Both the position numbers and the translations under genes were made by a program. From Paracidovorax oryzae ATCC 19882 (GTDB lineage Bacteria; Pseudomonadota; Gammaproteobacteria; Burkholderiales; Burkholderiaceae_C): a DNA stretch of 64,000 nucleotides. The stretch spans positions 3,821-67,820 of the forward strand of contig NZ_JMKU01000018.1 in NCBI RefSeq assembly GCF_000687165.1, written 5' to 3'. The notes below the pieces were generated by a model, which made no database searches, was not told the DNA's origin, and worked only from the letters and a program-made list of their open reading frames with translations. Positions 55,993-64,000 of the stretch are shown here, one piece after another (position 1 is the stretch's first letter; every line of letters starts with the position of its first letter).

Positions 55993-58416
55993 ATGTCCCG
56001 ATTCCAAGTGAAGAAAGTCGCCGTGCTCGGCGCGGGCGTGATGGGCGCGCAGATCGCCGCCCACCTCGCCAACGTGAAGGTGCCCGTGGTGCTGTTCGAC
56101 CTGCCTGCCAAGGAAGGCCCGAAGAACGGCATCGTCACCAAGGCCGTCGAGGGGCTGAAGAAACTCAAGCCCTCGCCGCTGGGCGTGGCGGACGATGCCG
56201 CGCTGATCGGCCAGGCCAACTACGAAGAGCATCTCGATCAGTTGCGCGGTTGCGACCTCATCATCGAGGCGATCGCCGAGCGCATGGACTGGAAGCTCGA
56301 CCTCTACAGGAAGATCGCACCTTTCGTCGCTCCCAACGCCATCGTAGCGTCGAACACGTCCGGCCTGTCGATCACCAAGCTCTCCGAGGCACTGCCCGAT
56401 GCGATCAAGCCGCGCTTCTGCGGCATCCACTTCTTCAACCCGCCGCGCTATATGACGCTGGTGGAGCTGATCGACACGCCCACCACCAGGCCCGAAGTGC
56501 TGGACCAGCTCGAGGCCTTCGTCACGAGCGGCCTGGGCAAGGGCGTCGTGCGGGCGCACGACACGCCCAACTTCATCGCCAACCGCGTCGGCATCGCCGG
56601 CATGCTGGCGACGATGAAGGAGGTGGAGAACTTCGGCCTCACTTACGACGTGGTGGACGACCTCACGGGCAAGAAGCTGGGGCGCGCCTCCAGCGGCACA
56701 TTCCGCACTGCCGACGTGGTGGGGCTGGACACGATGGCGCATGTCATCAAGACGCTGCAGGACAACCTGACCGAAGAAACCGATCCGTTCTACGGCAGCT
56801 TCGGCACGCCCGAGGTGCTGAACAAACTCATCGAGATGAAGCACCTGGGCCAGAAGTCCAAGGCCGGCTTCTACAAGAAGGTGGGCCGGGACATCCTGCG
56901 CTTCGACCTGGCTGAAGGCGACTACGTGCCCGGTGGCCAGAAGGCCGACGAGGTGTACGGCCGCATGCTCAAGAAGCCCGCCGCCGAGCGCCTGAAGCTG
57001 CTGCGCAATGCCGAGGGCGCGCAGGGGCGTTTCCTCTGGGCCATCCTGCGCAACAGCTTCCACTACGCTGCCGTGCATCTGGCCACCATCGCGGACAACG
57101 CGCGCGACGTGGACCAGGCCATGCGCTGGGGCTTCGGCATGAAGCAGGGCCCGTTCGAGCTGTGGCAGGAGGCCGGCTGGCTCGAGGTGGCGAAGATGAT
57201 CCAGGAGGACATCGACGCGGGCAAGGCGCTCAGCAAGGCACCGCTGCCCGAGTGGGTCTTCAAGGGCCCGGTGGCCGAGGCCGGCGGCGTGCACACCGCC
57301 GAAGGCTCGTGGAGCGCATCGAAGCAGAAGTTTGTGCCGCGCCGCCAGTTGCCGGTGTATGAGCGCCAGCACTTCCCTGAGAAACTGCTGGGCGAGAGCC
57401 ACCTGCCTGACTGGCGCACGGCCGGCACCACGGTGTCCGAATCCGATGCGCTGCGCACCTGGACGCTCGACAAGGACGGAGGCCCCTCCGGTAGCCGGAT
57501 CCTGATCGCCAGCATCAAGAGCAAGATGCACGCGATCAGCCCCGACGTGATGGAAGGGCTGATGGAGGCCATCGACACCGCCGAGCGCGACTACGACGGC
57601 CTGGTGATCTGGTCCGGCGACGCGCCCTTCAGCGTGGGTGCCGACCTGCAGGCCACCATGCCGGCGTTCGTCGTGGCCGGCATCTCGGCGATTGAAGGCG
57701 TGGAGCAGGAGCTGCAGAACCTGATGCTGCGACTGCGCTACGCCCAGGTGCCGGTGGTGTCCGCCATCCACGGCATGGCGCTGGGCGGCGGCTGCGAACT
57801 GGCCGTCTATTCGTCGCGCCGCGTCGCCCACATGGAAAGCTACATCGGCCTCGTCGAAGTGGGCGTGGGCCTGGTGCCCGGCGCGGGCGGCCTGACCTAC
57901 ATCGCGCGCCGCGCGGCCGAGAACGCCGCGGCCTCCACGGGCAAGGACCTGCTGCCCTTCCTGACCGAAGGCTTCACCGCAGCCGCGATGGCCAAGGTGG
58001 GCACGAGCGCGCTCGAATCGAGGAAGCTCGGCTACCTGCTGGAGAGCGACATCGTCGTGCCGCACAAGGACGAGGTGCTGTTCGTGGCGCTGAACGAGGC
58101 GAAGGCCATGGCCGCCAGCGGCTGGCGCGCGCCGAACAAGCGGCTGTTCCCTGTGGCCGGCCGCAGCGGCATCGCCACCATCCGCGGCTCGCTGGTGAAT
58201 ATGCGCGATGGCGGCTTCATCAGCGACCATGACCAGCACATTGCCACGCTGATCGCTGAAATCGTCTGTGGCGGCGACGTCGACGCCGGCACGCTGGTGA
58301 GCGAGGAATACCTGATGGCGCTCGAGCGCAAGGCATTCTGCGCGCTCATCCAGCATCCGAAGACGCAGGAGCGCATCCTGGGCATGCTGAGCACCGGCAA
58401 GCCGGTGCGCAATTGA
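55993..58416 (+). CDS. 3-hydroxyacyl-CoA dehydrogenase/enoyl-CoA hydratase fusion
   Basis: Catalyses hydration of enoyl-CoA and NAD-dependent oxidation of 3-hydroxyacyl-CoA. It has 807 residues with the dehydrogenase first: NAD motif VAVLGAGVMGAQIAAHLA (about 11-28), HFFNPPRYMTLVELI, and a C-terminal dehydrogenase domain to about 400. The hydratase domain is second (about 490-720; HGMALGGGCELAVYSSRR, YIGLVEVGVGLVPGAGG). E. coli FadB has the opposite order, so this is the HAD-first type common in betaproteobacteria. It overlaps the following gene's possible TTG start. Confidence 0.94.
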   Translation: MSRFQVKKVAVLGAGVMGAQIAAHLANVKVPVVLFDLPAKEGPKNGIVTKAVEGLKKLKPSPLGVADDAALIGQANYEEHLDQLRGCDLIIEAIAERMDWKLDLYRKIAPFVAPNAIVASNTSGLSITKLSEALPDAIKPRFCGIHFFNPPRYMTLVELIDTPTTRPEVLDQLEAFVTSGLGKGVVRAHDTPNFIANRVGIAGMLATMKEVENFGLTYDVVDDLTGKKLGRASSGTFRTADVVGLDTMAHVIKTLQDNLTEETDPFYGSFGTPEVLNKLIEMKHLGQKSKAGFYKKVGRDILRFDLAEGDYVPGGQKADEVYGRMLKKPAAERLKLLRNAEGAQGRFLWAILRNSFHYAAVHLATIADNARDVDQAMRWGFGMKQGPFELWQEAGWLEVAKMIQEDIDAGKALSKAPLPEWVFKGPVAEAGGVHTAEGSWSASKQKFVPRRQLPVYERQHFPEKLLGESHLPDWRTAGTTVSESDALRTWTLDKDGGPSGSRILIASIKSKMHAISPDVMEGLMEAIDTAERDYDGLVIWSGDAPFSVGADLQATMPAFVVAGISAIEGVEQELQNLMLRLRYAQVPVVSAIHGMALGGGCELAVYSSRRVAHMESYIGLVEVGVGLVPGAGGLTYIARRAAENAAASTGKDLLPFLTEGFTAAAMAKVGTSALESRKLGYLLESDIVVPHKDEVLFVALNEAKAMAASGWRAPNKRLFPVAGRSGIATIRGSLVNMRDGGFISDHDQHIATLIAEIVCGGDVDAGTLVSEEYLMALERKAFCALIQHPKTQERILGMLSTGKPVRN

Positions 58417-58424
58417 CCGCCCGC

Positions 58425-58955
58425 ATGGCCACCGCCTCTGCCGCTTCTGCGGACTCTCGTGCGCCCAACCGCCTGCAGCTGCAGCTGGAGCAGGTGGACG
58501 AGTTCCCGGCGTTCCTGCGCCCCTGGGTGCGCAACCTGGTGTTGCGCCGCGCCGTGCCGTTCACGAAAACGGCACGCGTGGAGTTCATCGAGATGTCGCC
58601 CCACCGCGTGGAAGTGCGCCTGCGCAACGAACCCCGCGTGCGCAACCACATCGGCGGCATCCATGCCTCGGCCATGAACCTGCTGGCCGAGACGGCCACC
58701 GGCATGGCCGTCGGGCTGAACGTGCGCGACGACTGCATTCCGCTCGCCAAGGACATGAAGATGGCCTTCCGGCAGCGCGCCAACGGCGCACTGCACGCGG
58801 TGGCGGTGCTCACCGACGCGCAGCGGCAGGCGATGCAGGACGCCGACAAGGGCGAGCTGCAGGTGACGGTCACGGTGACGGACGAGTCCGGCGCCGAGCC
58901 GGTGCAATGCGAATTCACGTGGGCCTGGATTCCCTCCAGCCGCCCCGCCAGGTAA
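58425..58955 (+). CDS. DUF4442 hot-dog (PaaI-like thioesterase) protein
   Basis: A protein of 176 residues in a hot-dog fold, DUF4442/YiiD-C type. The core reads VRNHIGGIHASAMNLLAETATGMAVGLNV with the conserved Asn/His/Glu area of acyl-CoA thioesterases, followed by LAKDMKMAFRQRANG. VEFIEMSPHRVEVRL is the first strand pair. It probably cleaves acyl-CoA to free CoA during beta-oxidation; this rests on family and context. ATG 58425 is chosen; a TTG at 58413 overlapping the fadB-like stop is possible. Confidence 0.8.
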   Translation: MATASAASADSRAPNRLQLQLEQVDEFPAFLRPWVRNLVLRRAVPFTKTARVEFIEMSPHRVEVRLRNEPRVRNHIGGIHASAMNLLAETATGMAVGLNVRDDCIPLAKDMKMAFRQRANGALHAVAVLTDAQRQAMQDADKGELQVTVTVTDESGAEPVQCEFTWAWIPSSRPAR

Positions 58956-58957
58956 AC

Positions 58958-58987
58958 GATTGACTGACCGATCGACGGATCGATTGA
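58958..58987 (+). repeat. Degenerate GAYN tetranucleotide repeat before the thiolase gene
   Basis: GATT GACT GACC GATC GACG GATC GATT GA: seven successive units beginning GA, just ahead of the AAGGAG ribosome site of the thiolase gene. It contains CGATCG and ATCGAT palindromes and a repeated CGATTGA (58957-58963 and 58981-58987). It may be a regulator site or decayed slippage tract; no function is proven. Confidence 0.5.
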
Positions 58988-59000
58988 AGGAGCTTTCTCC

Positions 59001-60200
59001 ATGGCAAAACAAATGCAGGACGCCTACATCGTCGCCGCCACGCGCACGCCCATCGGCAAGTCGCACCGCGGCTACTTCCGCAACACCCGGCCCGACGACC
59101 TGCTGGCCACGACACTGAAGGCAGCGCTGGCCCAGGTGCCGGGGCTGGACCCGGCCGCCATCGAGGACATCATCTGCGGCTGCGCAATTCCCGAAGGCGC
59201 GCAGGGCCTGAACGTGGCGCGCATCGGCGCGGTGCTGGCAGGCCTGCCCACTAGCGTGGGTGGCATCACCGTCAACCGCTTCTGCGCCTCGGGCCTCTCG
59301 GCCGTGCAGATGGCGGCCGACCGCATCCGCGTGGGCGAGGCCGAGGTGATGATCGCCGCCGGTGTCGAGAGCATGAGCATGGTGCCGATGATGGGCAACA
59401 CGCCATCCCTTTCGCCCAGCATCTTCGCCAAGGACGGCGACGTGGGCATCGCCTACGGCATGGGCCTGACGGCCGAGAAGGTCGCCCAGCAGTGGAAGGT
59501 GTCGCGCGAGGACCAGGACGCCTTCGCGCTGCAGTCGCACCAGCGCGCGCTGGCCGCGCAGCAGGCGGGTGAGTTCACGGATGAGATCACGCCGATCGAG
59601 GTGACGGACCGCACCGCGGACCTGGAATCGGGCGAGAGCATCGCGAAGACCCGCACGGTGACGCTGGACGAGGGCGCACGGCCCGATACCAGCCTGGAGG
59701 GCCTGGCCAAGCTCAAGACGGTGTTCGCCGCGCGCGGCTCGGTCACGGCTGGCAACAGCTCCCAGACCAGCGATGGCGCGGGTGCGCTGATCCTTGCGAG
59801 CGAATCGGCGGTGAAGCGCTTCGGCCTCACCCCGCTGGCGCGCTTCGTCAGCTTCGCCAGCAAGGGCGTGCCGCCGAGCATCATGGGCATCGGCCCGATC
59901 GAGGCGATTCCCGCCGCGTTGCGCTACGCTGGCCTGAATCACCAGGACATCGACTGGTTCGAGTTGAACGAGGCCTTCGCTGCGCAATCGCTGGCCGTGC
60001 TGCGCCAACTGGGGCTGGACCCGGCCAAGGTGAATCCCATGGGTGGCGCCATCGCGCTGGGCCACCCGCTGGGCGCCACGGGCGCCATCCGCTCGGCTAC
60101 GGTCGTGCACGCGCTGCGCCGCAAGAACCTGAAGTACGGCATGGTCACGATGTGCGTGGGCATGGGGCAGGGCGCGGCAGGCATCTTCGAAAGGGTGTGA
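59001..60200 (+). CDS. Acetyl-CoA C-acyltransferase (thiolase)
   Basis: Cleaves 3-ketoacyl-CoA with CoA to acetyl-CoA and a shortened acyl-CoA, the last step of beta-oxidation (FadA role). It has 399 residues. The nucleophile is Cys95 (VNRFCASGLSAVQ); His355 (GGAIALGHPLGATG) and Cys385 (TMCVGMGQGAAGIF) complete the site; NEAFAAQS is also present. AAGGAG lies 8 bases before the ATG. The long-chain versus biosynthetic type is decided by context: it lies downstream of the fadB-like fusion. Confidence 0.94.
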   Translation: MAKQMQDAYIVAATRTPIGKSHRGYFRNTRPDDLLATTLKAALAQVPGLDPAAIEDIICGCAIPEGAQGLNVARIGAVLAGLPTSVGGITVNRFCASGLSAVQMAADRIRVGEAEVMIAAGVESMSMVPMMGNTPSLSPSIFAKDGDVGIAYGMGLTAEKVAQQWKVSREDQDAFALQSHQRALAAQQAGEFTDEITPIEVTDRTADLESGESIAKTRTVTLDEGARPDTSLEGLAKLKTVFAARGSVTAGNSSQTSDGAGALILASESAVKRFGLTPLARFVSFASKGVPPSIMGIGPIEAIPAALRYAGLNHQDIDWFELNEAFAAQSLAVLRQLGLDPAKVNPMGGAIALGHPLGATGAIRSATVVHALRRKNLKYGMVTMCVGMGQGAAGIFERV

Positions 60201-60348
60201 GTACATCCCCCTGAGCGGCTATCGCGACGCCGGTGGCCTGGCAGAGCCAGATCCACGGCGTCTGCTGGCGAATACTGTGGGCGTTCTGCCTTTGTTCAGT
60301 CACCGGTACGACGGCCATACGCTCGCAACCACGGCACACTCGCTTCCC

Positions 60349-61176
60349 ATGACCGATTCCCTGCACCCACTGGACGACGCGCTGGCGCTCACGGAGGCCG
60401 GGCCCGGCCGCTACACGGCGCGCACGTCGCCTGCCTACTGGAACATGGTCGGGCCGTTCGGCGGCATCACGGCGGCCGTGTTGCTGCAGGCCGTGATGCA
60501 GCATCCGCAGCGCCTGGGCGATCCGCTGTCGCTCACCGTGAACTACGCGGGCGCCATTGCCGAGGGTGAGTTCACGGTGCAGGCCGAGCCCGTGCGCACC
60601 AACCGCTCCACGCAGCACTGGACGCTGTCGGTGCTGCAGCCTGGGGCCGACGGCGAGCCGGTGGTGACCACCACCGCCACGGTCGTCACCGCGGTGCGGC
60701 GCGAGACCTGGAGCCTGCCCGATGCCCCCATGCCCGAGGTGACGGGCCCCGAGGGCCTGGAGCGCATCCTGCGCGGCATGCCCGTGAAGTGGCTCGACCG
60801 TTACGACCTGCGGCCGGTGACCGGCGCGCTGCCGTCCCGCTGGGACGGCGGCGGCGACAGTAGCCTCAGCCAGCTGTGGATGCGCGACGAGCCTTCCCGG
60901 CCGCTCGATTTCTGTGCGCTCGCAGCCCTCTCCGATGTATTCTTCCCCCGCGTCTGGCTGCGCCGTGCACGCCAGGTGCCGGCCGGGACCGTGTCGCTCA
61001 CCGTGTACTTCCACGCGGGCCGCGAACAACTGGCGGACACGGGAAGCGGCTACCTGCTCGGGCAGGCACGCGCCCAGGAGTTCCGCAACGGCTTTTTCGA
61101 CCAGACGGTGCAGCTCTGGAACCAGGGCGGCACCATGCTCGCGAGCAGCCACCAGATCGTCTATTACAAAGAATGA
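60349..61176 (+). CDS. Acyl-CoA thioesterase family protein (double hot dog)
   Basis: A protein of 275 residues resembling TesB-like thioesterases: the first hot dog (about 15-125) has SPAYWNMVGPFGGITAAVLLQAVM, the second (about 160-272) LDFCALAALSDVFFPRVWLRRA and TVSLTVYFHAGREQL. It probably hydrolyses acyl-CoA. An in-frame GTG at 60277 exists, but ATG 60349 fits the family start (MTDSLHPLDDALAL). It lies 149 bases after the thiolase and 16 bases before the enoyl-CoA hydratase. Confidence 0.85.
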   Translation: MTDSLHPLDDALALTEAGPGRYTARTSPAYWNMVGPFGGITAAVLLQAVMQHPQRLGDPLSLTVNYAGAIAEGEFTVQAEPVRTNRSTQHWTLSVLQPGADGEPVVTTTATVVTAVRRETWSLPDAPMPEVTGPEGLERILRGMPVKWLDRYDLRPVTGALPSRWDGGGDSSLSQLWMRDEPSRPLDFCALAALSDVFFPRVWLRRARQVPAGTVSLTVYFHAGREQLADTGSGYLLGQARAQEFRNGFFDQTVQLWNQGGTMLASSHQIVYYKE

Positions 61177-61192
61177 AGCGCAGGAGCCTCCG

Positions 61193-61966
61193 ATGAGCGA
61201 ACCCCAGGACATCCTCACGCACACCGAAGCCGGTGTGACGACCATCACCTTCAACCGCGTGGAGAAGAAGAACTCCATCACGCGGGTCATGTACGCCGCG
61301 CTGGCGGATGCCTTCGATGCCGCAGCCGAGGATGCGGCCGTGCGCGTGGTGGTGCTGCAGGGCGATGTGGCCATCTTCAGTGCAGGCAACGACATCGGAG
61401 ACTTCCTCAACAACCCTCCTTCCACGCAGGAGTCCCCGGTGTTCCGGTTCCTGCGGGCGATCGCCACCTTCCCCAAGCCGGTGGTGGCGGCCGTGTGCGG
61501 CCCGGCGGTGGGCATCGGCACCACCATGCTGCTGCATTGCGACCTGGTCTATGCGGGCGACAACGCGGCGTTTTCCATGCCGTTCGTGAACCTGGGCCTG
61601 TGTCCCGAGGCCGGCTCCAGCCTGCTGGTGCCGCGCATGATGGGATACCACCGTGCCGCCGAAGCGCTGTTGCTGGGCGAGCCTTTCATGGCCGAAGCCG
61701 CTCTCGAGGTGGGCCTCGTGAACCGCGTCGTGCCCCCGACGGAATGCAACATGGTGGCCCAGACGCAGGCGCGCAAGCTTGCAGCCAAGCCGCTGTCGTC
61801 CCTGATCGAGACCAAGCGCCTCATGAAGAAGGACCAGACGGCGCCCTTGCTCGAGCGGATTGCCGAGGAAGGAACCGTTTTCGGCCGCATGCTGCAGGAG
61901 CCGGCGGCCCGCGAAGCCTTCACCGCGTTCATGCAGAAGCGCCGGCCCGACTTCAGCGCCAGCTGA
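61193..61966 (+). CDS. Enoyl-CoA hydratase/isomerase family protein
   Basis: A crotonase-fold protein of 257 residues. The oxyanion-hole segments are IFSAGNDIGDFLN and CGPAVGIGTTMLLHCDLVYAGDNAAFSMPFVNLGLCPEAGSS. At the second site a Glu lies in CPEAGSS, while the first catalytic Glu of classic hydratases is not evident, so it may be an isomerase or another crotonase-type enzyme. AGGAG precedes the ATG by 7 bases. Last gene of the fatty-acid cluster. Confidence 0.88.
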   Translation: MSEPQDILTHTEAGVTTITFNRVEKKNSITRVMYAALADAFDAAAEDAAVRVVVLQGDVAIFSAGNDIGDFLNNPPSTQESPVFRFLRAIATFPKPVVAAVCGPAVGIGTTMLLHCDLVYAGDNAAFSMPFVNLGLCPEAGSSLLVPRMMGYHRAAEALLLGEPFMAEAALEVGLVNRVVPPTECNMVAQTQARKLAAKPLSSLIETKRLMKKDQTAPLLERIAEEGTVFGRMLQEPAAREAFTAFMQKRRPDFSAS

Positions 61967-62083
61967 CCGCGGCGGGCCGCCCGCTCCGGCGGAGGCTGGT
62001 GTATTCCCGGGGCAACGGTACCTGCCGGAGTCGGCTGGTCGGCGCTACATTCGGCAACATCTCCTTAGACGGATGCTGCCGGC

Positions 62084-63112
62084 ATGACTCGTACGTTTCG
62101 TACCTCTTCCGCTGACTTCCTGGCCGTTCATCGCCGGACATGGCTTCGCTGGGGCCTTCTGGCGGGAGTCGCGGCGGTGCCGTGGGCGCCCGCATGGGCC
62201 CAGATTATTCCGGGTGGGCCCCTGGAAGGAGGGGCGCTGAGGCTGGTGGTGCCGTATCCACCCGGTGGCTCTTCCGACCGCGCGGCCCGGCTGCTGGCTG
62301 AAGCCCTCGCGCCCCGCCTCGGCGTGCCGGTGGCCGTGGACAACCGCGCTGGCGCCGGAGGCCGGCTCGCATTGCAGCAGCTGCACCGCGAGAATACCGG
62401 CCAGAACGTGGTGGTGCTCGCCAATCCGGCGACCATGCTGGTTGCTCCGCTGGTCTTCAAGGACAACGGCTACGATCCTGCCAAGGATTATGTGGCGCTC
62501 GCGCAGATCACCCGCTATGCGTTCGGCGTGGCCGTGGGAACGAGCGTTCCGGTGCGCGATTTCTCCCACCTGCATGCCTGGATGCTGGCCCACCGCGACA
62601 AGCTGTCCGCCGGTATTCCGGCCACCGGCAGCCTGCCCCATTTCTTCGCGCTCATGCTGGCCGAGCAACTCGGCCTGACGCTGCCGGTGGTGAGCTACGG
62701 AGGCTCCGGCCCGCTGCTCGACGACCTCATGGGGGGGCATGTTCCGATGGCCATCGATACGATGGACGCGCTGGAGCCGCTGCACCAGGCGGGCAAGCTG
62801 CGCATTCTGGCGATGTCCGACGACCAGCGCTCGCCGACGCTGCCCACCGTGCCCACCTTCAAGGAGGCCGGCCTCGCGTTGTCCGCCCAGGGCTGGAACG
62901 CGCTCTATGCGCCCGCATGGCTGCCGGCGCCGCGCGCACGGCGGATCGCCGACGCGGTTTCCCAGGCCATGGGGGACAAGGCCGTACAGGCGCGGTTCAT
63001 CGGTGCGGACATGGTGCCCGTGGCCCTGTCCCGCGAGCAGACGTTGCAGATGCTCGCGGTCTACAGGGCACAGTGGGTGCCCGTGGTGCGCCGGTCGGGC
63101 TTCCAGCGCTGA
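62084..63112 (+). CDS. Bug-family tripartite tricarboxylate transporter substrate-binding protein
   Basis: A periplasmic binding protein of 342 residues of the Bug (TctC) family, greatly expanded in betaproteobacteria. The signal peptide contains RRTWLRWGLLAGVAAVPWAPAWAQ, whose twin arginine and following Leu resemble a Tat signal. LRLVVPYPPGGSSDRAARLLAEAL is the family's ligand-loop start, and ATGSLPHFFALMLAEQLGL and VVSYGGSGPLLDDLMGGHVPMAID follow. No tctA/tctB genes are near, so it is an orphan. The ligand is unknown, usually a carboxylate. Confidence 0.92.
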   Translation: MTRTFRTSSADFLAVHRRTWLRWGLLAGVAAVPWAPAWAQIIPGGPLEGGALRLVVPYPPGGSSDRAARLLAEALAPRLGVPVAVDNRAGAGGRLALQQLHRENTGQNVVVLANPATMLVAPLVFKDNGYDPAKDYVALAQITRYAFGVAVGTSVPVRDFSHLHAWMLAHRDKLSAGIPATGSLPHFFALMLAEQLGLTLPVVSYGGSGPLLDDLMGGHVPMAIDTMDALEPLHQAGKLRILAMSDDQRSPTLPTVPTFKEAGLALSAQGWNALYAPAWLPAPRARRIADAVSQAMGDKAVQARFIGADMVPVALSREQTLQMLAVYRAQWVPVVRRSGFQR

Positions 63113-63234
63113 GCCAGGCGGCGCGGGCATGCTGGCTGCAGGCCGACGTGCGGGAGCGCTCCCCGCCTACGCATCGGCGCGGTGCTGTATGACGCTGCAA
63201 GCCCTGCAAGTGCATGCAACGATCGAAGGGTTTG

Positions 63235-63253
63235 GTTACCGTTCTTGCGTAAC
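63235..63253. promoter_or_regulatory. GTTAC-N9-GTAAC inverted repeat upstream of the bactofilin gene
   Basis: GTTAC and GTAAC flank 9 bases within TTGGTTAC...GTAACGCG, the same flanks as the repeat upstream of rfbB (18907-18924). It lies about 60 bases before the bactofilin ATG. A second perfect palindrome GGAGGCCTCC follows at 63272-63281. Possible shared regulator site; inference only. Confidence 0.4.
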
Positions 63254-63314
63254 GCGTGGATTTTTGGCGGGGGAGGCCTCCTAGCATCGGACGGACTTTT
63301 TCCAAGGAGATCTG

Positions 63315-63875
63315 ATGGCCGTGCAAAACCCCTTCTTCGGCAAGCGTGAACCCGAGTCCTTCCAGCCCCGCCCACCCTCTTCGGTGCTCGGCGGTTCCGG
63401 TGGCGCGGTGAACAGTGCCGCATCCACCGCCACCACCACCCAGCCCGCGGCCCAGAAGCCCGCGGCCAGCGTGCCCTCGGAAGGTGCGGGCAGCAAGCTC
63501 ACCGTCGGCCCGAACATCAAGCTCAAGGGCGTGGAGATCACCGACTGCGACACGCTCGTCGTCGAGGGAACGGTGGAGGCCACTATGGATTCCCGGGTGA
63601 TCCAGATCGCGGAGCAGGGTGCCTTCCGGGGTTCGGCCGAGATCGATATTGCCGAAATCCACGGGGAGTTCGACGGCACGCTCACCGTCCGGCAGAAGCT
63701 CGTCATCTATAGCACCGGCAAGGTCAACGGCAAGATCCGCTACGGCAAGGTGGTGATCGAGGAGGGTGGCCAGCTGGCAGGCGAGATCGAAGCCGGCACG
63801 GTGGGCTCGGTGCGGTCCCAGAACCACGCCGCTGCGAATGTTTCCCGCGGCGAGGCACAGCAGCTGGCAGCCTGA
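63315..63875 (+). CDS. Bactofilin (polymer-forming cytoskeletal protein)
   Basis: A protein of 186 residues. A Pro/Ser/Ala-rich N-terminus (about 1-65) precedes a central right-handed beta-helix of short repeats (about 68-165; VGPNIKLKGVEITDCDTLVVEGTVEA, IAEIHGEFDGTLTVRQKLVIYSTGKVNGKI) and a short tail. Bactofilins polymerise without nucleotide and organise cell-wall enzymes, stalks, polarity or motility. AAGGAG at 63304-63309 precedes the ATG well. No peptidase or lmdC-type partner is visible before the window ends. Confidence 0.93.
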   Translation: MAVQNPFFGKREPESFQPRPPSSVLGGSGGAVNSAASTATTTQPAAQKPAASVPSEGAGSKLTVGPNIKLKGVEITDCDTLVVEGTVEATMDSRVIQIAEQGAFRGSAEIDIAEIHGEFDGTLTVRQKLVIYSTGKVNGKIRYGKVVIEEGGQLAGEIEAGTVGSVRSQNHAAANVSRGEAQQLAA

Positions 63876-64000
63876 TCCTTCTCGCGGCGTCCCCCGGCCA
63901 GGGGCTGCCTCAGCCCGCATGGGGCACCGCCGCTGCGGGGCACGGCCCGCAGCATGGCGAGCCCCGGCAGTTCAGCGGGCCCCTGTCGGGGTATCCGCTG
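63876..64000. other. Window end, no feature seen
   Basis: After the bactofilin stop the remaining 125 bases hold only GC-rich DNA with weak complementary segments and no clear terminator or start of another gene. Confidence 0.4.

Noticed and set aside
55513-58356. 947-codon minus-strand frame
   Set aside because: Antisense shadow of the hydroxyacyl-CoA dehydrogenase fusion and DUF2147 gene; no recognisable motif.
60277-60348. GTG extension of the thioesterase gene
   Set aside because: The added 24 residues do not resemble the family and no ribosome site precedes the GTG.

Overview
This is a GC-rich chromosomal stretch of a betaproteobacterium, most likely a member of the Comamonadaceae close to Acidovorax/Paracidovorax. 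The evidence is the strong G/C preference at third codon positions, neighbourhoods typical of that group (corC-lnt, glyQ-glyS-gmhB-plsC, argB near slmA, Bug-type binding protein) and a Xanthomonas/Burkholderiales-style type II secretion operon. The genus is inference; no rRNA or tRNA gene is present to anchor it. No insertion sequence, prophage, CRISPR array or plasmid function was seen.

Layout. 0.3-8 kb: housekeeping (corC-lnt), a LysR regulator divergent from a periplasmic asparaginase with a 9-bp palindrome between them, fabA-fabB for unsaturated fatty acids, and a TsdA-like dihaem cytochrome. 8.4-18.7 kb: glyQS, an unknown membrane protein, gmhB, plsC, a zinc metallopeptidase, a rhodanese, a PaiB-like protein, a BON-LysM protein, coaX, a TPR-like protein and a TetR regulator. 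19-22.5 kb: the complete dTDP-L-rhamnose operon rfbBDAC. 22.5-24.4 kb: an unusual membrane-anchored protein that looks like a glycoside hydrolase. 24.5-35.4 kb: a type II secretion operon gspEFGHIJKLM, a GspN/GspC-like gene and gspD. 35.5-39 kb: a lipoprotein, an exported 534-residue surface or secreted protein with codon use unlike its neighbours, and a periplasmic parvulin isomerase.

39-49 kb is a surface-polysaccharide locus: ABC export pair wzm-wzt, a divergent LpxL-like acyltransferase, a methyltransferase, a 1287-residue methyltransferase/coiled-coil/GT2/GT4 fusion on the opposite strand, a small GT2 and a WecA-like initiating transferase. With rfbBDAC upstream it probably makes and exports a rhamnose-containing O-antigen or similar glycan, whose chain end may be capped by the methyltransferase and read by the C-terminal domain of Wzt. 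49-53 kb: argB, a two-component system and slmA. 53-62 kb: a fatty-acid degradation cluster (TetR regulator, acyl-CoA dehydrogenase, DUF2147 protein, hydroxyacyl-CoA dehydrogenase/enoyl-CoA hydratase fusion, thioesterases, thiolase, enoyl-CoA hydratase). 62-64 kb: an orphan Bug solute-binding protein and a bactofilin.

The least described part is 22-47 kb, where rhamnose synthesis, a hydrolase-like protein, type II secretion, a probably very abundant exported protein with its own chaperone-like isomerase, and ABC-dependent glycan export lie side by side. This can be read as a cell-envelope island in which the 36.4-38.0 kb protein is a candidate secretion substrate or surface-coat protein. That reading is inference from position, signal peptides and codon use.
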